A stretch of 64,000 bases of DNA from Perilla frutescens. Taxonomy: Eukaryota; Streptophyta; Magnoliopsida; Lamiales; Lamiaceae. The position numbers and the translations under genes are program-made. Numbering within the stretch: position 1 is the first letter of the stretch; each line of letters opens with the position of its first letter. Shown one piece after another: positions 46,501 through 57,929 of this stretch. The stretch is from assembly GCA_026008535.1 (NCBI GenBank), contig BRKX01000011.1:44686183-44750182 (forward strand), in the 5' to 3' direction. Under the pieces are notes generated by a model, which was given only the letters and a program-made list of their open reading frames with translations, was not told where the DNA came from and made no database searches.

Positions 46501-46878
46501 TCGAGCAATGGATTGAAGACCCTGTACATGATAGGAGATAATCCCAATGTTGACATTAAAGGAGCTCGTCAGGTTTGTTGCTAATTTCCTAACTTAGAGA
46601 TAATACATGATGGATGACCTAGGTTAATTGCTTTGCTTTGCAGGCAGGACATCCTTGGTTTTCGATCTTGACTAGGACAGGGGTTTTCAAAGGGAAGGAA
46701 AATCATTCATTATATCAAGCAGATCTGGTTGGTACCTCTCTATCTATCTAATATCATCTCACCAAACTTAACACTATCTTCATCTCTTAAATATTCATTA
46801 CATCGCTACCTGCAGGTTGTTGACACAGTTGAGGAAGCAGTCCATTATATTTTGACCAAGGAGACATTGCAATATTGA
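43600..46878 (+). CDS. HAD-superfamily class IIA hydrolase, CECR5 type (374 aa, twelve exons)
   Basis: Exons: 43600-43721, 43812-43915, 44095-44130, 44519-44592, 44683-44723, 45145-45216, 45311-45509, 46072-46167, 46244-46311, 46407-46572, 46644-46727 and 46816-46878. All junctions are GT-AG and the 1125 spliced bases are in frame. The first exon encodes an Arg/Ser-rich leader without acidic residues, consistent with mitochondrial or plastid import. Residues 48-54 are FDIDGVL, the HAD motif with nucleophile Asp49 and acid/base Asp51. TPYVFLTNGGG follows (motif II Thr), then PNPSVF and GDNPNVDIKGA (motif IV). The exon-9 acceptor at 46243 is chosen because other frames contain a stop. The family includes human CECR5/HDHD5 and a plant homologue of unproven substrate. 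It converges with the MECR gene, with 407 bases between stop codons. Confidence 0.92.
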
Positions 46879-47285
46879 ATAAAATTACACTCTTTTTATT
46901 TTTATTTTGCATCTATGAAACGTTTTGCCGGATTTTATTGGCAGATCAGCCGCAGCCCTACATTTCTAATTCAGATTTAGGTGTAAAATCATTGAAAGGT
47001 TTTTAAATTAAAATGAAGTGTTTTTTTTTTCTCCCAAACTTGGATCCAAAAGGCCAAAGCGTTTTTGGGACATTAACTGATTAAAATGAAACCAAGCAAT
47101 TCATTATAGACATGTTGTAACTGTCATGTACTCATGTCGAAATCAAAATTGAATCTCAAGGGAAAACAATCCCTAGGCAGCACTCGTGATTACAACATCC
47201 AAGAGTTAGCCAGGCATTGGCTTCTGCAGATTCCCCTCGTCTTGGTTCCTCAAGAAAATTAGAGACACTAGTTACCAGAGCTGAA
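46879..47285. other. Convergent 3' intergenic region
   Basis: It holds the 3' untranslated regions of the HAD gene (plus) and the MECR gene (minus). No separate feature is seen. Confidence 0.7.
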
Positions 47286-49946
47286 CTAGAACTTGATCAC
47301 CTGTTTGGGTTGGCTTCCTAGCTTTCCAAGTGCCTTGTCCAATGCAGTTGGAAATTGATCGAACGGACACAGCTCCATGCTGCAGGTCAGTAAGCATTTT
47401 CACATCTTCATTACTAAAGAGTAAAGAATACACATACAACTTGATGATTCCAAGAACATGTGTGGCAATTCAAAGAGGAGATGGAAATGGCGATGTGGGA
47501 AACAGAGAGAAAGAGATCATACTCATATTTCAATTCACCAATACGGGTCAGACTTAAAAGGTAATCTATCATCTCCCTTGACTCCATGGCTTTGTCCGAA
47601 CTCAACCATTTCTGCAACCAGAACCCTCTCAAGGATAAGTCCTGCAAAAATAAGGTAAAAAGATGTCACCCATATGTACAGCCAAATGTCACAAGAACAA
47701 GTGAAGTTGCAATTCGATGTGAGCCATGGAGTTCATATGCAGATATAAACAAGAAAGTTGTAATTCTCTTCAAACAGAATATTATTTGACACACACAAGA
47801 TATCCTCATGTTGGTCCATTTCGTCCTCTGAATTAAGATTGCATATACAGTTGAGCAGAGTAAATTTTTGCAGGAACAAAACACAAGAATCTGACAATCT
47901 TCAAAAGTACCTTAAAAATAAAAGATGAAGTGGAGACAGTTATTGGTTTCTTTGACATTCCGCCATATGTAACCATGGTTCCACCTTGCCTAGAAAACAA
48001 GGATGTATGCTTTCAAAAAGAACAAAAACATGACAACCAAACTACTCTGGTAGAACAAAATCAAGACTCACTTCAGGAATTTAAGAACCAGAGAAGCAGC
48101 ATTTCCGCCAACACAGTTAAATCCTAATGCAGGTTCTGGTATACCAGCCTGCAAAAAGTAAGACGCAAATTGAATACTCCAGTCTCCAGCAAAGAATGAG
48201 AAGTGATTAAACACTACATATCAATGATGTCAAGGAAAAACCAAATGAATAAAACAAGAATGCTCCAACAGTACAATGGAGTTTGAAAGTAATACCAGAA
48301 GACTTTTCACATTTTTAACTTCCAGCTGTTTCTCAGTTAACACTTCATTTGCACCAAGTTTTTTGAGCGTCTCTTTTACTTCGTCAGATCCTGGTCTGAT
48401 ATTGCAGATTTCATAATGTCAGATAACTAATTGCACAAAAATTTTCAAGTGTGATGCAAGTTCGAGTGGGACAATTTGATACTGCCATGCAACTAGGTAG
48501 CTGACAGCGGCAGTATCTTCCTCTAACAGGATGTATCCCAAGACAATGCCCAATTTCCGATACCACTCTGGCATTTGAACTTCAGGCAGTAATACTGTGC
48601 TACATGCAAAGAAATGCATACTAATTCCAGACCGACAAAAGTTCACCTGTCTCGAACAATGTTAATAGATTGAATGCCTCGAACCCGTGCAAGCTGAATG
48701 ATACAGCGTCCCACAATGCTTGTAGCCCCATTCTGAACGACGGCGTCTCCTATTCCAGCCGAGCAAATTAGGGGGGAAGACGCAAAAGACACCAAGAGAA
48801 CACTATTTATGTGTTGGTACCTGATTTTAGATCCACAAAGTCCTCGAGCATTCTCAAGGCAGTCAAAGGATTCACTGTTATAGTTGCAGCATACTCCATC
48901 GGAGTGCGTTTATCAATTTTATGCCAGACATTCTGCTCTTTGACAACAAATGTCTGCCAGGTACCTGAGCAGAAATAGCTTCACAGATAATGTAGAGCAC
49001 AAACATCAGAGAATGGGACTTCAACTGAAATCTTGAACACCCAGAACTGAAATCCTCTGATCTTAGTTGGTAGTGATGGCTGGTTAAAGAAATCTCTCTC
49101 GCAATATCATGAATTGGTCACTGTTTCCTTTGAGTATATAAACTGTTCAATATACTAGTACCCTATTGTCGATTTTGTAGATTTAAAACTAGTTTTATTT
49201 ACTTTGAGAAAATCCTAACAACAAATGTGAGATCAAGGCCAAACTAACACTCAGTTGTATTCTAGGAGAAATGATATTTATTCAAGTAGACAAAGCAATC
49301 AATTCACAATGTCTACAAACTCATTTAGGGGAAAAACAATAGTAAGTGAAGTCGTCTTGAAATCCATAGTTACCTGAAGAAAGTGGAGAAGGGATAACCC
49401 AATCACCCGGGCGGAGTTCCTTTACAGCAGAACCTACAGAATGTACCTCTCCTACCCCCTCATATCCACCCACAGCGGGAACCGGCGGCCTCACCGGATA
49501 TACTCCTACATAATGCTATTTTCAGAAACAGCTTAACAGTAAAATGTAAACAAATACTAATGGGTAAACGTAAACATACAGAGTTAATACAGAATCAAGT
49601 AGTAGTACGGTACAACTCTTTAAAGCAGTAAACACAAATAATCGACATAATCGTACAAACCTTCGATTCGATTAATGTCGGAGGGGTTGATTGGAGCAGC
49701 GAGCATCCTCACGCAAACGTCTTCGTCCTTTATCGGAACCGGCGGCAGTTCTTTCACTCTGCAGACGGCGTCGGGAGCGCCCTGTTCATCGTACACGACG
49801 GCTTTGGATGGCGGAGACATGGCGGAGGAGAATGATCGGACCACTCTGTTAGAGAGGCGTAGTAGCCTCCACAGCGGCGGAGGCGCCGATGCCCCGCCGT
49901 GCCGGTGGAAAGCAGCTCTGAGATGAAGTAGCCTCACTGTCGCCAT
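47286..49946 (-). CDS. MECR: Mitochondrial trans-2-enoyl-CoA/ACP reductase (377 aa, nine exons)
   Basis: Exons from the 5' end: 49946-49661, 49505-49374, 48964-48821, 48749-48647, 48395-48296, 48148-48072, 47989-47911, 47641-47523 and 47379-47286. All junctions are GT-AG and the 1134 spliced bases are in frame. The first 45 residues are rich in Arg, Leu, His and Ser, a mitochondrial targeting peptide. The MDR fold follows with INPSDINRIEG, the NADPH-binding region NGATSIVGRCIIQLAR, GGNAASLVLKFL and GGMSKKPITVSTSSFIFK. The C-terminus LGKLGSQPKQVIKF is typical. The enzyme performs the last reduction in mitochondrial type II fatty acid synthesis, which supplies octanoate for lipoate. The last junction gives Asp where homologues often have Glu, which is conservative. 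Confidence 0.93.
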
Positions 49947-50641
49947 TCGTTTTACTCAATTTCTACTGCCCTTCGATTCCGATTAACTGAAAATTGGATA
50001 GCGAATGTCTTTTACACTTACAAAAATAAATAAATTTAAAAAATTACAAGGCGTAAGCCCCTTGTAATATAAAAATCACTTAATATTTTTTATTTTTTGG
50101 TAAAAGTATATTTTCGATGGTACAATTTACTTAATTTACTTGAGGGTAAAAGAGTTTGAAATGGGCGAATACCATTTTTGCCCATAAGCTAGCTTATTTA
50201 TGTTAAAATGCTTAAATGTTGCACGCTCAAAAGTTGAGACAAAATTGTAATTATTAAAAAAGTAGATTATTTTGTTGAAATGTATGAACATTTAAAATTA
50301 AACTATGATTAATCATGATGTAAATAAGAAAAGAGGCGTGATATAGTAAATAAATTGCGAAATATAATCATTATCGAGAATCTTATAGCTTATTCTATTT
50401 CGCAACAACGTGTTATAAATTATAGGTCCAATGAAATATTAATGTGAAATTTATACCCGTATTACCGTATAGGCTGATTTATGGATAATAAACACGTGAG
50501 TTATAGAAAATTCAGAAACTAAATAAATTTGAAAATTCATAAAATAAAATAAATTCGAAAATTCAGAAACTAAATGAATTTGAAAATCCATAAACATAAT
50601 TCGTCGCTGGAAAATCTCCACTGGTTGAAAATTTAATTAGT
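49947..50641. other. MECR promoter side and intergenic sequence
   Basis: AT-rich sequence upstream of MECR. Short AATTCGAAAATTCA-type repeats lie at about 50521-50600. No gene is seen. Confidence 0.6.
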
Positions 50642-50651
50642 TTATTCTTTA

Positions 50652-51769
50652 GAGGTAATTTTTTTTTTAGCCACTTAGAGAAAAAAAAAAAAAATTAACC
50701 ACTAAAGTTTAAACATTATTATTTTAGTCACTTTGGACAAAAATACCCCCGCATCTACATGTACGCGCCGCATTGCGCGCCGGACTCAGCGCACAGGTGC
50801 GCTCGCGCGTTGGCCGCTCCGCATTTGCGCGCGCGCGCTAGCCCTGCACGCGGGATTTAGCGCGCAGGTGCGCGCGCGCCGGCAGAGAGTAACGGGCAAG
50901 CAGGGGCGCGCGGATGAGCGCGCGTGGGCGCAGGCGCTGGGCGCGCGCGAGCACTGACCGGGTTGGGCGCACCTGATTGAGGCATTTCGTCGAACACTTA
51001 GAGAGCAGACGTATATTATTGCTCATCTTCACAACACACCCTGCACTTGCGCGTGCGTACAATCGTGTCAATGGAATTCCAACTTGTGCTGATCACAACC
51101 TTTTAACTACAACTGCTCGACAACAATGGGTGTTTCAAGGGTAAATTCATTCATTTTTCAATCATATGTATATATATATATCTATGAAGAATTTTCATTT
51201 AGCACACAACTACAACATTTTTTTCTCTTAATTAATTATATATATAAAAAATGAAGGTACATTGCATCAGATTGCGACATTGTTGCTATAATACATGATA
51301 TGCAGTCCAACAAAGCGCGCACGTCAGGCATAAGGCGAAAACAATTGATTAATAGTGACGCATTTCGTCGAACACTAAGAGGGCAGACGTGTATTGTTCA
51401 TCTTCACAACACCAGTATATTGTTTAACATAGAAACAGAAGGCGAATGAAAGCTATTGCGGAAGTCCTCATCTTCTTCAACAAGATTTCGATTCAGATAA
51501 ATTTTATGCAGATAGAAATGATAGATGTACCAGGTGTGAGTATTTCTGTTTGGTGTCCAGATTGTCAAAGATCAAGATGAGGTATGCAAACTGTTCGTTA
51601 AAATGTCTAAGTGAACATAAAAGTGAGCAAGGACGTGCGCGCGGACCGGGCGCGCGGGGCATGGGCGTGCAAGGGTATTATGGTAAAGTTGGACAAAATA
51701 ATAATATTTTAAAAAAAGTGGCTAAAAAAGTTTTTTTTTTCCTAAGTGGCTACTTTGCCCTATTGTCAC
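50652..51769. mobile_element. Mutator-like non-autonomous element with CpG-rich core
   Basis: TTATTCTTTA is repeated at 50642-50651 and 51770-51779, fitting the 9-10-base target duplication of Mutator-like elements. The ends form inverted repeats of about 100 bases: AGCCACTTAG, an A tract, ATTATTATTTT and ATACCC recur in reverse complement (50652-50750 and about 51665-51769). Inside, 50749-50980 is extremely CpG-rich (GCGCGC runs). A block of about 60 bases (CATTTCGTCGAACACT...) occurs at about 50981-51045 and again at 51360-51420. The ORFs in the GC-rich part show no known domain. The sequence could include captured foreign DNA. Confidence 0.85.
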
Positions 51770-51779
51770 TTATTCTTTA

Positions 51780-52007
51780 TGGTGGTCAAAAAGGTCGAGA
51801 TAAATGGAACTAATTTGAAGTCATGTAAAAAGGATAAGAAAAACATTAACTCGTGTCGAAAATAGTATCCGATTTCAGCTTATTTTATGCTTAGGCCCAT
51901 TTAAACAATTGGGTCTTTGTATTGATGGATCTGCCACGTCGGCCTCGTACACTCATATCATATGTTTCACATATTTAAACTCCTTTTTTTTGGGTTTAGA
52001 TTAACAA

Positions 52008-52060
<53 letters not shown>

Positions 52061-52193
52061 GGGATTATTATTATATATATTTTATTTATGGGTGTGACTA
52101 TTTGCACTGCAATAATTACTCTTTGCACCATATTCATCTTTTACACTACACATTTTACTTTTTGCACTACATAAAAAGTCTTTTTTATTCTTC
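51780..52193. other. Intergenic sequence with (ATT)n microsatellite
   Basis: An ATT run lies at about 52008-52060, followed by a stretch with repeated TTTGCAC or TTTACAC words (about 52095-52172). No gene is recognised. Confidence 0.65.
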
Positions 52194-53135
52194 TGTAACA
52201 CAAATTTTTGTATTTAATTTAATAAAACACAAAACAGTGTACAAATAAAATATTTTCGGATCAAGTTTGTATTTTCGGATTCAATCTCTATTTCTCCTCT
52301 GATTAATCACTCTATGAACGATCTTTAAACAGTCTTCGAAGTTTTTGGGGAAGATTTATTTCCTCGATTTTCTTTGACTTGATTTTTTATTTTTGACAAC
52401 GTTAATTCGAAGGGTCGATGCCTTGTTTCCGGATCAAACACCGATCTTTTGGGTTGAATTAGGTGTAGAACGCTTTACTGTCTTGCTAGTGGATCAAACG
52501 CCGTCTTCGAAATGATTTTGGTGAAGAACGCCGTTGAATACCGCTTGAATTTGGGGCAGAATGTTTTAAATTGTCTCGCTTGTGGATCAAACGCCATCTT
52601 CGGGATGACTTTGGTGAAGAACGCCTTTGAATGCCGCAAGAACGCCTCGAATATCTGAGAGAACTTCACTTGTGGAACTTCTTCTTCAAATTCTTGAACT
52701 CTTCAAATGAATTCTGGTGTGTTTTTGAACTGATATGGAGGCCCCTATTTATAGTTGTAGGAAGAGAAAAATAGGGCTGACGTGGCGCGATTTGATTGGT
52801 TCCTCAATATTTTGGACTTATCTCTATCAAATCCTTGATTTCTGCACAGATTTGACACGTGTCGACTCCTGATTGGTCGAGATTATCCATATATTTAAAT
52901 ATCAACATTTATTTATTTAATTTAGGAATTAATTCATGTAAATCCCCAAAATATAAATAAATGATAAACTTTGATGTTTAAATATTTATCTCCAAATATT
53001 AAATATCAATATCTATTTATTTCATTTAGGAATTAATTTAATTAAATTCCTAAAATATAAATAAATGATATAATTTGATATTTAATTATTTATATGGCAT
53101 AATTTAATTTAGCCATTAAAATTTATCCGTCTACA
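52194..53135 (-). repeat. Probable 3' LTR of the Tat element
   Basis: The right edge is fixed by CTACA at 53131-53135 next to the polypurine tract. The left edge TGTAACAC at 52194 mirrors it (TGTA...TACA) but cannot be checked without the other LTR. A minus-strand TATA box CTATAAATAG lies at 52745-52754. Upstream of it are two copies of an AT-rich unit of about 95 bases (near 52895-52990 and 52995-53090). Downstream are repeats containing GGATCAAACGCC (near 52430, 52491 and 52583). Confidence 0.7.
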
Positions 53136-53151
53136 AATGCCCCCTTGAGAC
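53136..53151 (-). promoter_or_regulatory. Polypurine tract of the Tat element
   Basis: On the minus strand TCTCAAGGGGGCATT abuts TGTAGACGG, the presumed LTR start. Confidence 0.7.
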
Positions 53152-54100
53152 TTGTTCATGGACAATGTATCTTGGAAATGAATTAGTCTCAAGATTTGAG
53201 ATTTATTAGATAGTTTTAACTCGTATCAAGGAGCCTTCATTTTTTTAAAAAAAATTTGCTAGATAGTTTTAACTCGTATCAAGGAGTCTTCATTTTGGGA
53301 CTTGAATTTATAGACATTTTATACTCGTGTCCATGAGTACTCGGATTTGGAATTTAGAGAAATTAATAATTAATTTCTTATCAAAGGCTAAAAGAAGTTG
53401 AGCTTTGAAATCTTTTTAATTAATTGAGCACCCAAAGCTCACGTGAGCAGAAAATGGGCTGTGTCCCAATTATTTAATTTGTTTTGTCAAAAAAAAAAAA
53501 ACCCATTCAAAGAATTCTTTTACTCTACGAATTAGCTTGCCGAATTCTTTCCACGCAGCACTTAATGCGGTGATTCAAGAATCAAAATGAACCCTTTCTC
53601 AAATCTAATTCAGAAGACAACGGCTTCCACAAAACCGAGATTCGCGACACCTCGATGAACTCCTACTGTCAACTGTCAAGAGGTCTTCATAGCGGGACAC
53701 ATCCAAATATCAGATTAATTCTTATCCATTGCACTGATCAAACCAACTTATTGCACAAAATAAGTTTTTTTTTTCTTCTCGATATACATCAAGCGTCCAA
53801 ACTTATCAGAGGCTTATGTGATTATGGCCCATTCCACCATGTATAATTAGAACGGCCACCATCAATCCACCTCGCTTGGAATTCTCATGCTGCTGGAGTC
53901 TTTACGAGATTTTGCAAGCAATCTTTTCACAGTCCTAATCCTCATTGGCGTGCATATTAAATTTTAATCAAGAGATAACCGCAGCCAATTAGCACCAAGA
54001 TCGTTGCTATCAGATAACATCGACTGAGTCCTCATGCTGGAAGAATTCATTTTCTCCTCGGTCTTACTTTTCTTTTCGACTCAAACACTTTGACGAAGGC
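53152..54100. other. 3' non-coding region of the Tat element
   Basis: A segment TAGTTTTAACTCGTATCAAG occurs at about 53212-53231 and 53263-53282. I see no coding sequence. The right end acts as upstream DNA of the antisense promoter at 54101. Confidence 0.6.
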
Positions 54101-54110
54101 CTATAAATAG
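54101..54110 (+). promoter_or_regulatory. Antisense-gene TATA box inside the Tat element
   Basis: CTATAAATAG on the plus strand is followed by a pyrimidine- and CA-rich leader. Candidate leader splice sites are donor 54195 with acceptor 54300, and donor 54356 with acceptor 55225, which would place the ATG at 55233 shortly after the last acceptor. This suggests the antisense ORF has its own promoter. Confidence 0.5.
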
Positions 54111-54627
54111 TTACCTCCCATCGATGATTTTGTTCATTCCAACCACAAACAGCAGCATCGTCTTCTTCCCTCTATTGTTGGTGCTTGATAGTTGGTGAGT
54201 CTTGTAGTTCTTAGCAGCACATATATCTCGCATGTTCCATATATTTTGAAGCTTCAATTATTCTCATGATATCCACGTACTATGTTTTTTTTTTCCGCAG
54301 AGATCGCCGAACATTTACGAATCTACAAAAGACTTCAGCAACTTAACTCCCCAAGGTATGCTGCCATTACGTGCTTGATAAAATGTCACAAAGAGATATA
54401 TTTTTTTTAATTGCAGCAACTTGACCTATTATGATTTGGCTCGTGAATTGAGAATGTATTTGAACATGCAGTGACTGTGATAGCTTTTCATTCCTTTTTC
54501 TCTTTATCATGCCTTAGTTCAACTTAATATATTTTTCTTTAATCCCTCTCGGCACTTATCTCTTTTGGCGAGGATTTGCAAAATTCTTCTAGTCCCTGTT
54601 TAGCGACTTCCAACTTCTATCAAGAAA

Positions 54628-55109
54628 CTTCAAATCAAGAGGTGAGTTCTCTAGAAAATGATCCATTTTGATTTCGATCAAAAGGTGACTTCTCTAGAGA
54701 ACGATCCATCTGTGATTCCAATCAAGACATCAACTTCAATCTAGAGGCTTCAAATCAAGAGGTGAGTTCTCTAGAGAATGATCCATTTTGATCTTGATCA
54801 AAAGGTGATTTCTCTAGAGAACAATCCATCTGTGATTCCGATCAAGATGCTACAAATCAAGAGGTGCGTTCTCTAAGAGAATGATCCATTTTGATTTCGA
54901 TCAAAAGGTGACTTCTCTAGAGAACAATCCATCTTTGATTTTGACCCAACTTCAATTCTGATTAAGATGCTATAATTCAAGAGGTGCGTTCTCTAAGAGA
55001 ATGATCCATCTTTGATTTCGATCAAAAGGTGACTTCTCTAGAGAACAATCCATCTTTGACTTTGACCCGACTTCAATTCCGATCAGGGGACTGCAAACCA
55101 AGAGATATA
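54628..55109. repeat. Tandem repeat array of the Tat element
   Basis: There are four to five copies of a unit of about 115-120 bases built of two related halves of about 45-60 bases. Each half contains AGGTGAGTTCTCTAGAGAA or AGGTGACTTCTCTAGAGAA and a GATCCATT...GATCAA segment. The array lies inside the presumed leader intron of the antisense ORF. Confidence 0.88.
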
Positions 55110-55232
55110 ATTTTCTTGGTGTTATGGATGCATGTGTTTTGAAAGAAGCTTGTTTGCATGTCAACTTCTTTTATCTCTATATGTATGTATATATCTGTTT
55201 TATGCCTCTTTTATTTTAATTGCAGTTTCAAC

Positions 55233-57929
55233 ATGGTTTTCTTCAAAGATATCACTTTCTCCGGAAGAAGACATTTGGTGATTTTGGATCACGAGGATCA
55301 ACGGACTCAGGATGGGACACTTCGAAGGGTTCATGAACCTCTTACCGGCAAGTTTGCAAATGCTTGGCCTAAGCTTACCAATCCTGTTCATCAGAAGGGG
55401 TGGTCGCGCCAGATTGAAGTGTCCAAGACACCTACAGTGTGGACTTTGCAATCTACTCACCATCGTTTGATAAATGACACCAACATATTACCGACTCTAA
55501 GATATCGCCTTGCTATTGAGAATATCGAGTGGGGAAATGACGTAGAATTTGTCGGAGAATGCCGCTATTTCAGTGGATACTGGGAATGGAGTGAAGATAT
55601 TCTTAGTCGATGTGCCGATGATCTTCGGAAAGCTGGGATTTATGATGCTGTCTTTGCCTCTCTTTTTATGTACGATCGGAACACCGAAATTGTCAAGGCA
55701 TTTTCTGAAGCTTGGTGTCCAAAAACAAACACTTTGTTAACCTCAGTAGGCGAGATGTCGATCTCCTTATAGGATGTGCATGTGCTATCCGGACTCCCGA
55801 TGAATGGAGGATTTTATGATGAAGTGATACCTTCTACGAAGGAACTTACCGGTGCTGATCAAAATAACAAATTATATGTTCCTGCTAGCTGTAAATATCT
55901 TTTCCATGCTTATCACATTCTTCGGGGCCAGTCTTCTTCAGTTTCTATCGAGGAATGGATAAAATTTTGGTCAAAGAACAAGAAAAAGTATCAAAGGCCT
56001 CCTCCACGTAAAGAAAAGAGGACGGTGCGTTCTAAGTCAACTCATAATCCTACTGGCAAGATCGAAGTTCATCAACCGTGGACTGCTGCGGAAAAGGTCT
56101 CATTTGAGAAACTTGAAGTGAAGGACAAGCATATGCACCAAACGTATCTAGCTGCTTATCTTGCTTGTTGGCTATGCAACTTTGTTCTTCCAGAAGGTGA
56201 TGCTCGTTCAATTCGTTCGGAGACATTTAAAATGGCGAGTATGATGGTGTTTCGAAAGGAAATAGCCCTAACTGTACCAGTTTTGGTGAGCATTTATAGA
56301 GGTTTAAATGACCTTTTATCTTCTCCAGAGCCTATTTGCGTCCAGGAAACATTCCCGATTCACTTTGTTTATAGTTGGTTGGGACATTACTTCAAAACTC
56401 ATTTTCCTCTTAGCCTACAAGTGCAAACTCCCCGGATGATCAACTATTCAGGCGAGGGAGGGGCGATATATTATGATCCTGCTCAGGCTCATGCTCGACT
56501 TCGAAAATGGGACCAGATTTCTTGGGATTGTATGATGCTTTCCGAGACTGAGGCTCAGAATATTTGGTATACTGATGACGGTAAAGCGCCAGAATCCCAT
56601 CAGTGCTTCTTTATGGCTATCCGCTCTAATTACCTGACAAAGAGGCTTGGTGATAGTTTTATCATTGAACCTTACAGCCCGCATCGATTCAGCCGCCAAT
56701 TTGGGTATTACCAGGTTTTACCTGGAGTTCTTGATCCAGATATTCGAGATGCTTCCTTAGACGTGGGTCTTAAATACTGGCGACTTTGCTTGTTAGATGA
56801 TTCTACATCACGTGCTTTTTTTCCAAGTCGAACTTTAAGTGCAAAGAATCTTTCATCCAAGGATTATAAAGATTGGTGGGATTTAGTATACAAAAACTCT
56901 TCCCAAGAGGATGTCACTACCCTGATTCGTCCCCAAATGGAGGTTGTTATGATTCAGCCCCAAACGGATGTTGTTGAAGGCCAAACACAAGCTGACAAGG
57001 TTGATTCTCTTTCTGAAAAGAGAAAAACACATTTGAACACTGGTGATGACTCTGTCGGCAGCAATGCCGAGCGTCATTGGAAGAGACAGAAAAGGCATGA
57101 ACAACCTATTGAACAACATGCTGAGAGCGGTCCTGCTGCTGTAGCTGGAGATGAGGTTTTCTTTCTTCTTTATCATTTGGTATATTTTAGCATTTCATAT
57201 TGCGTCAATTTTTACCCATCCTTTTTTCAGGTGACCAAAGAGTGTGTTGGAGGTCATGATTTGGAAGACAATCGGGATTCAGCTAAGCGTAGACCATCTC
57301 CAGATAAGCCGACTAAGATCAGACCGACACCTCATCTTGGCGATGTTTCTGAGTTTAATGGCCAGGCTCTTTATGATTCTCATCGTAAGATATTTCTCAC
57401 AGGTTTCTGGGGTGATCTTAAAAGAAAGATACTGAAGACTCCGGCTGAGTTCATATCATCCATTAAAGAAGATGTTCTTAGTGGGGTTTCAAGTATACAA
57501 AATCTTTCCTCTGATTTTGACTTGTCTTGTTTGAAGAATAGCTTAACTACTCTTTTCTCCCAAGCTGCTGCTTATGATGAGGCAAGATCGGCATCCTTTG
57601 AATCCGCAGAGGTCTCTTCACAACGTTTGAAAGAAGTCAAGCAAAGTATTCGTGACGCCAAGGCCAAAAAGAAGGACGATGCCAATCAAATTAAATCTTT
57701 GAAAGATGAATTGACCGAGTTGGAGAAACAGAAAGAGCACTTATCCAATTCTTTAAAAGAGCGTCAAGCTTCGCAAAAGGCTCTCCGGAACAAGATTAAA
57801 GAACTTGAGGGTGAGCTTGCTAAGCAGAAAAATAACTTTGGAGTGGAAGCGGCTAAAAATGTGGATAATTTGAGATCTCTTTTGGAGTCTGCCAGAGTGG
57901 CTTTAGAAGACCAGAACCCTTTTGCTTAG
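55233..57929 (+). pseudogene. Antisense ORF with plant mobile domain (PMD)
   Basis: This ORF is on the strand opposite to the element's pol. It begins at ATG 55233 eight bases after a candidate acceptor. A TAG at 55770-55772 interrupts the frame within the motif MSISL-stop-DVHVLSGLP, where the family has a Trp, so a single base change explains it. The frame is then open to 57929. The N-terminal 550 residues resemble the aminotransferase-like plant mobile domain. The C-terminal part (about 57541-57880) is a long heptad-rich coiled coil with many Lys and Glu. A GT-AG intron of 75 bases is likely at 57156-57230. Its length is a multiple of three with no stop, so retention keeps the frame. The role of such ORFs in Tat elements is unknown. 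Confidence 0.85.

Noticed and set aside
50733..51071. GC-rich ORFs on both strands (74-77 codons)
   Set aside because: They are open only because GC-rich DNA lacks stop codons, and they encode Arg/Ala-rich low-complexity sequence inside a Mutator-like element.
54628..55109. Regularly spaced repeats resembling a CRISPR array
   Set aside because: The repeats are contiguous degenerate units without unique spacers, in a plant retrotransposon.
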